From Pyxicephalus adspersus (Eukaryota; Chordata; Amphibia; Anura; Pyxicephalidae), in assembly GCF_032062135.1 (NCBI RefSeq), contig NC_092860.1, forward strand, positions 125,472,483 to 125,536,482: 64,000 nt of DNA, in the 5' to 3' direction. The notes under the pieces are model-generated. The model saw only the letters and a list, made by a program, of their open reading frames with translations, was not told the DNA's origin and did no database searches. This document shows positions 63,004-64,000 of the stretch, one piece after another. The stretch's first letter is position 1. Each line of letters begins with the position of its first letter. The position numbers and the translations under genes are program-made.

Positions 63004-63770
63004 CTACTCTCTATAGCAACGGAATCTAACTCTTTCCACCGCTGAAGGTACGCCAAAACGATCCGCCACATGCTGTAACGTTCCCAACAAAACCCTACAA
63101 ACTGAACTATCCAGGGGCCCGATTAACATAAAATCATCCAAATAATGGATGACCCAATTTACCCACGCCACTGTCTTAGCAACCCACTCTGAAAACGTAC
63201 TAAATTGTTCAAACAGCGCGCAGGAAATGGAGCAACCCATGGGCAGGCACCTGTCCACGAAATACTCCCCCTGCCACTTGCAACCTAACAAACGCACACA
63301 CTCAGGGTGTACCAGCAATAAACAAAAGGCGGCCTCAATGTCCGCTTTTGCCATCAAAGCTTCCTCACTATTGCGCCGTACCCACCTAATAGCAGCATCC
63401 AGCAATGTGTAAGCCACGGAGCACAATTCCGGGTTAATTCCATCAATTACCAACCCCCCCGGCGGGAATGATAAATGATGGATCATTCTAAACTTACCTG
63501 GCTCCTTCTTGGGGACCAAACCCAACGGTGATACCACCAGGCCGTCAATTGGCGGCACATCAAAAAGGCTGCTCATCCTTCCTAGCCCCACCTCTTTCGC
63601 TAATTTCGCTGCCACTACCTCTGGATGCTGCAATGCCGACCTCAAATTTTTGGGTTCCTTTGGAATAACATTCAATTTGCAGGGAATCCAAAAACCTTAT
63701 GTAAAACCCTCCTCCAATATTCTATCCGCCACTCGGTCAGGATACTTACTTAGAAAAGGCCGCATCCTTG
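63004..63770 (-). pseudogene. Reverse transcriptase domain of the Ngaro/DIRS element
   Basis: It starts around RMRPFLSKYPDRVADRILEE (near 63760). After one in-frame stop it runs from 63675 without interruption to 63004, with VSPLGLVPKKEPGKFRMIHH, SFPPGGLVIDGI, KADIEAAFCLLLVHPE (first catalytic Asp), CLPMGCSISCALFEQFSTF and VIHYLDDFMLIG. YLDD with both catalytic Asp residues is at 63133-63144. The enzyme copies element RNA into DNA. Frameshifts at the C-terminal edge (after RFGVPSA) break the link to RNase H. Confidence 0.88.
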
Positions 63771-63835
63771 CAATGATCACTGGTGTCATTCCTTTTTACA
63801 GCGTCATCCCCCCTCCGACTTACCCCGTTTATTAA

Positions 63836-64000
63836 ACACCTGGCAAGCCAGTGGTTACCTCCACATCCGGAGCATTCGTGGCAGAAACGGTAGGTCCCAC
63901 CAAATTTGCATGTGCCCTCCTTGAACAGCCAGCATACTCCATACTTCTTTCCAGCAAGCGATCCAACTCCTTGTGGCCCACCGGTCCCCCCCTGAAAAAA
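63836..64000 (-). pseudogene. gag-like C-terminus with two zinc-finger motifs (partial)
   Basis: The minus frame reads GVCWLFKEGTCKFGG, then RFCHECSGCGGNHWLARC. The first part is a C-x7-C-x8-C-H finger, the second a C-x2-C-x3-H-x4-C knuckle. Such a pair closes the gag-like protein of DIRS/Ngaro elements, where it presumably binds the element RNA. The rest of gag is outside the window. All motif Cys and His residues are present in this piece. Confidence 0.75.

Larger units (their letters stand above)
60170..64000 (-). mobile_element. Ngaro/DIRS-type tyrosine-recombinase retrotransposon, partial
   Basis: The plus strand becomes strikingly C-rich and G-poor from about 60170 to the window end, and the minus strand encodes, in order, gag zinc fingers, reverse transcriptase, RNase H, tyrosine recombinase and SGNH hydrolase. 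Order and content fit the Ngaro group of DIRS-like elements, some of which are known to carry a hydrolase. No methyltransferase domain as in DIRS1 was seen. 60170-60920 has no coding and would be the 3' non-coding region. Its boundary and the expected split direct repeats were not resolved. The 5' part lies beyond 64000. Confidence 0.75.

Overview
The window looks like vertebrate, most probably anuran (frog), nuclear DNA. It is AT-rich, almost free of exons, and dense with transposon relics of the mixture familiar from amphibian genomes: hAT, Tc1/mariner, TTAA-flanked foldbacks, L1/Tx1-type and other LINEs, a tRNA-derived SINE, an LTR, and a tyrosine-recombinase retrotransposon. No bacterial, plasmid or CRISPR features are present. 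Three assembly gaps (9722-10308, 25739-26568, 31912-32478) produce long artificial open frames that I discarded.

Host genes. The only convincing host coding sequence is a terminal exon at 39926-40386 (+). It has a good splice acceptor, 152 codons ending in TAG, and a 3' UTR with three AATAAA signals. I do not recognise the protein. Two weaker exon candidates are an 83-base membrane-segment exon at 42886-42968 (-) and a possible alternative last exon at 53813 (+). The rest of the host sequence appears to be intron or intergenic DNA.

Mobile elements, left to right: five copies of a TA-flanked MITE with CAGGTAGTCC-type ends (1-279, 3290-3689, 19551-19790, 36510-36990, 56957-57266); two copies of a MITE carrying three internal hairpins (1456-1784, 47167-47476); a palindromic MITE (33340-33525, with a half copy at 1915); TTAA-flanked elements (5501-5898, 25592-26752, 37736-37798, 44111); a hAT group (2290-2578, 20973-21232, 25047-25354, 35958-36217, 41620-41914, 51539); LINE 3' ends and tail-only insertions (7190-7510, 16780-16931, 26963-27076, 50680-51225), with a tRNA-derived SINE (11841-12146) and a SINE tail (24805-24893); a nearly full-length mariner (22620-23885); a Tc1 relic (27095-27470); an L1/Tx1-like LINE (28440-30573); and a solo LTR containing a 26-bp minisatellite (54984-55846).

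The right end (about 60170-64000, minus strand, running off the window) is a decayed Ngaro/DIRS-type retrotransposon. It reads gag zinc finger, reverse transcriptase, RNase H, tyrosine recombinase, then an SGNH-type hydrolase. This is the most interesting object here. The parts form one replication cassette: RT and RNase H make the cDNA, the recombinase integrates it, and the role of the hydrolase is unknown. I found no wholly new system that the sequence alone could establish.
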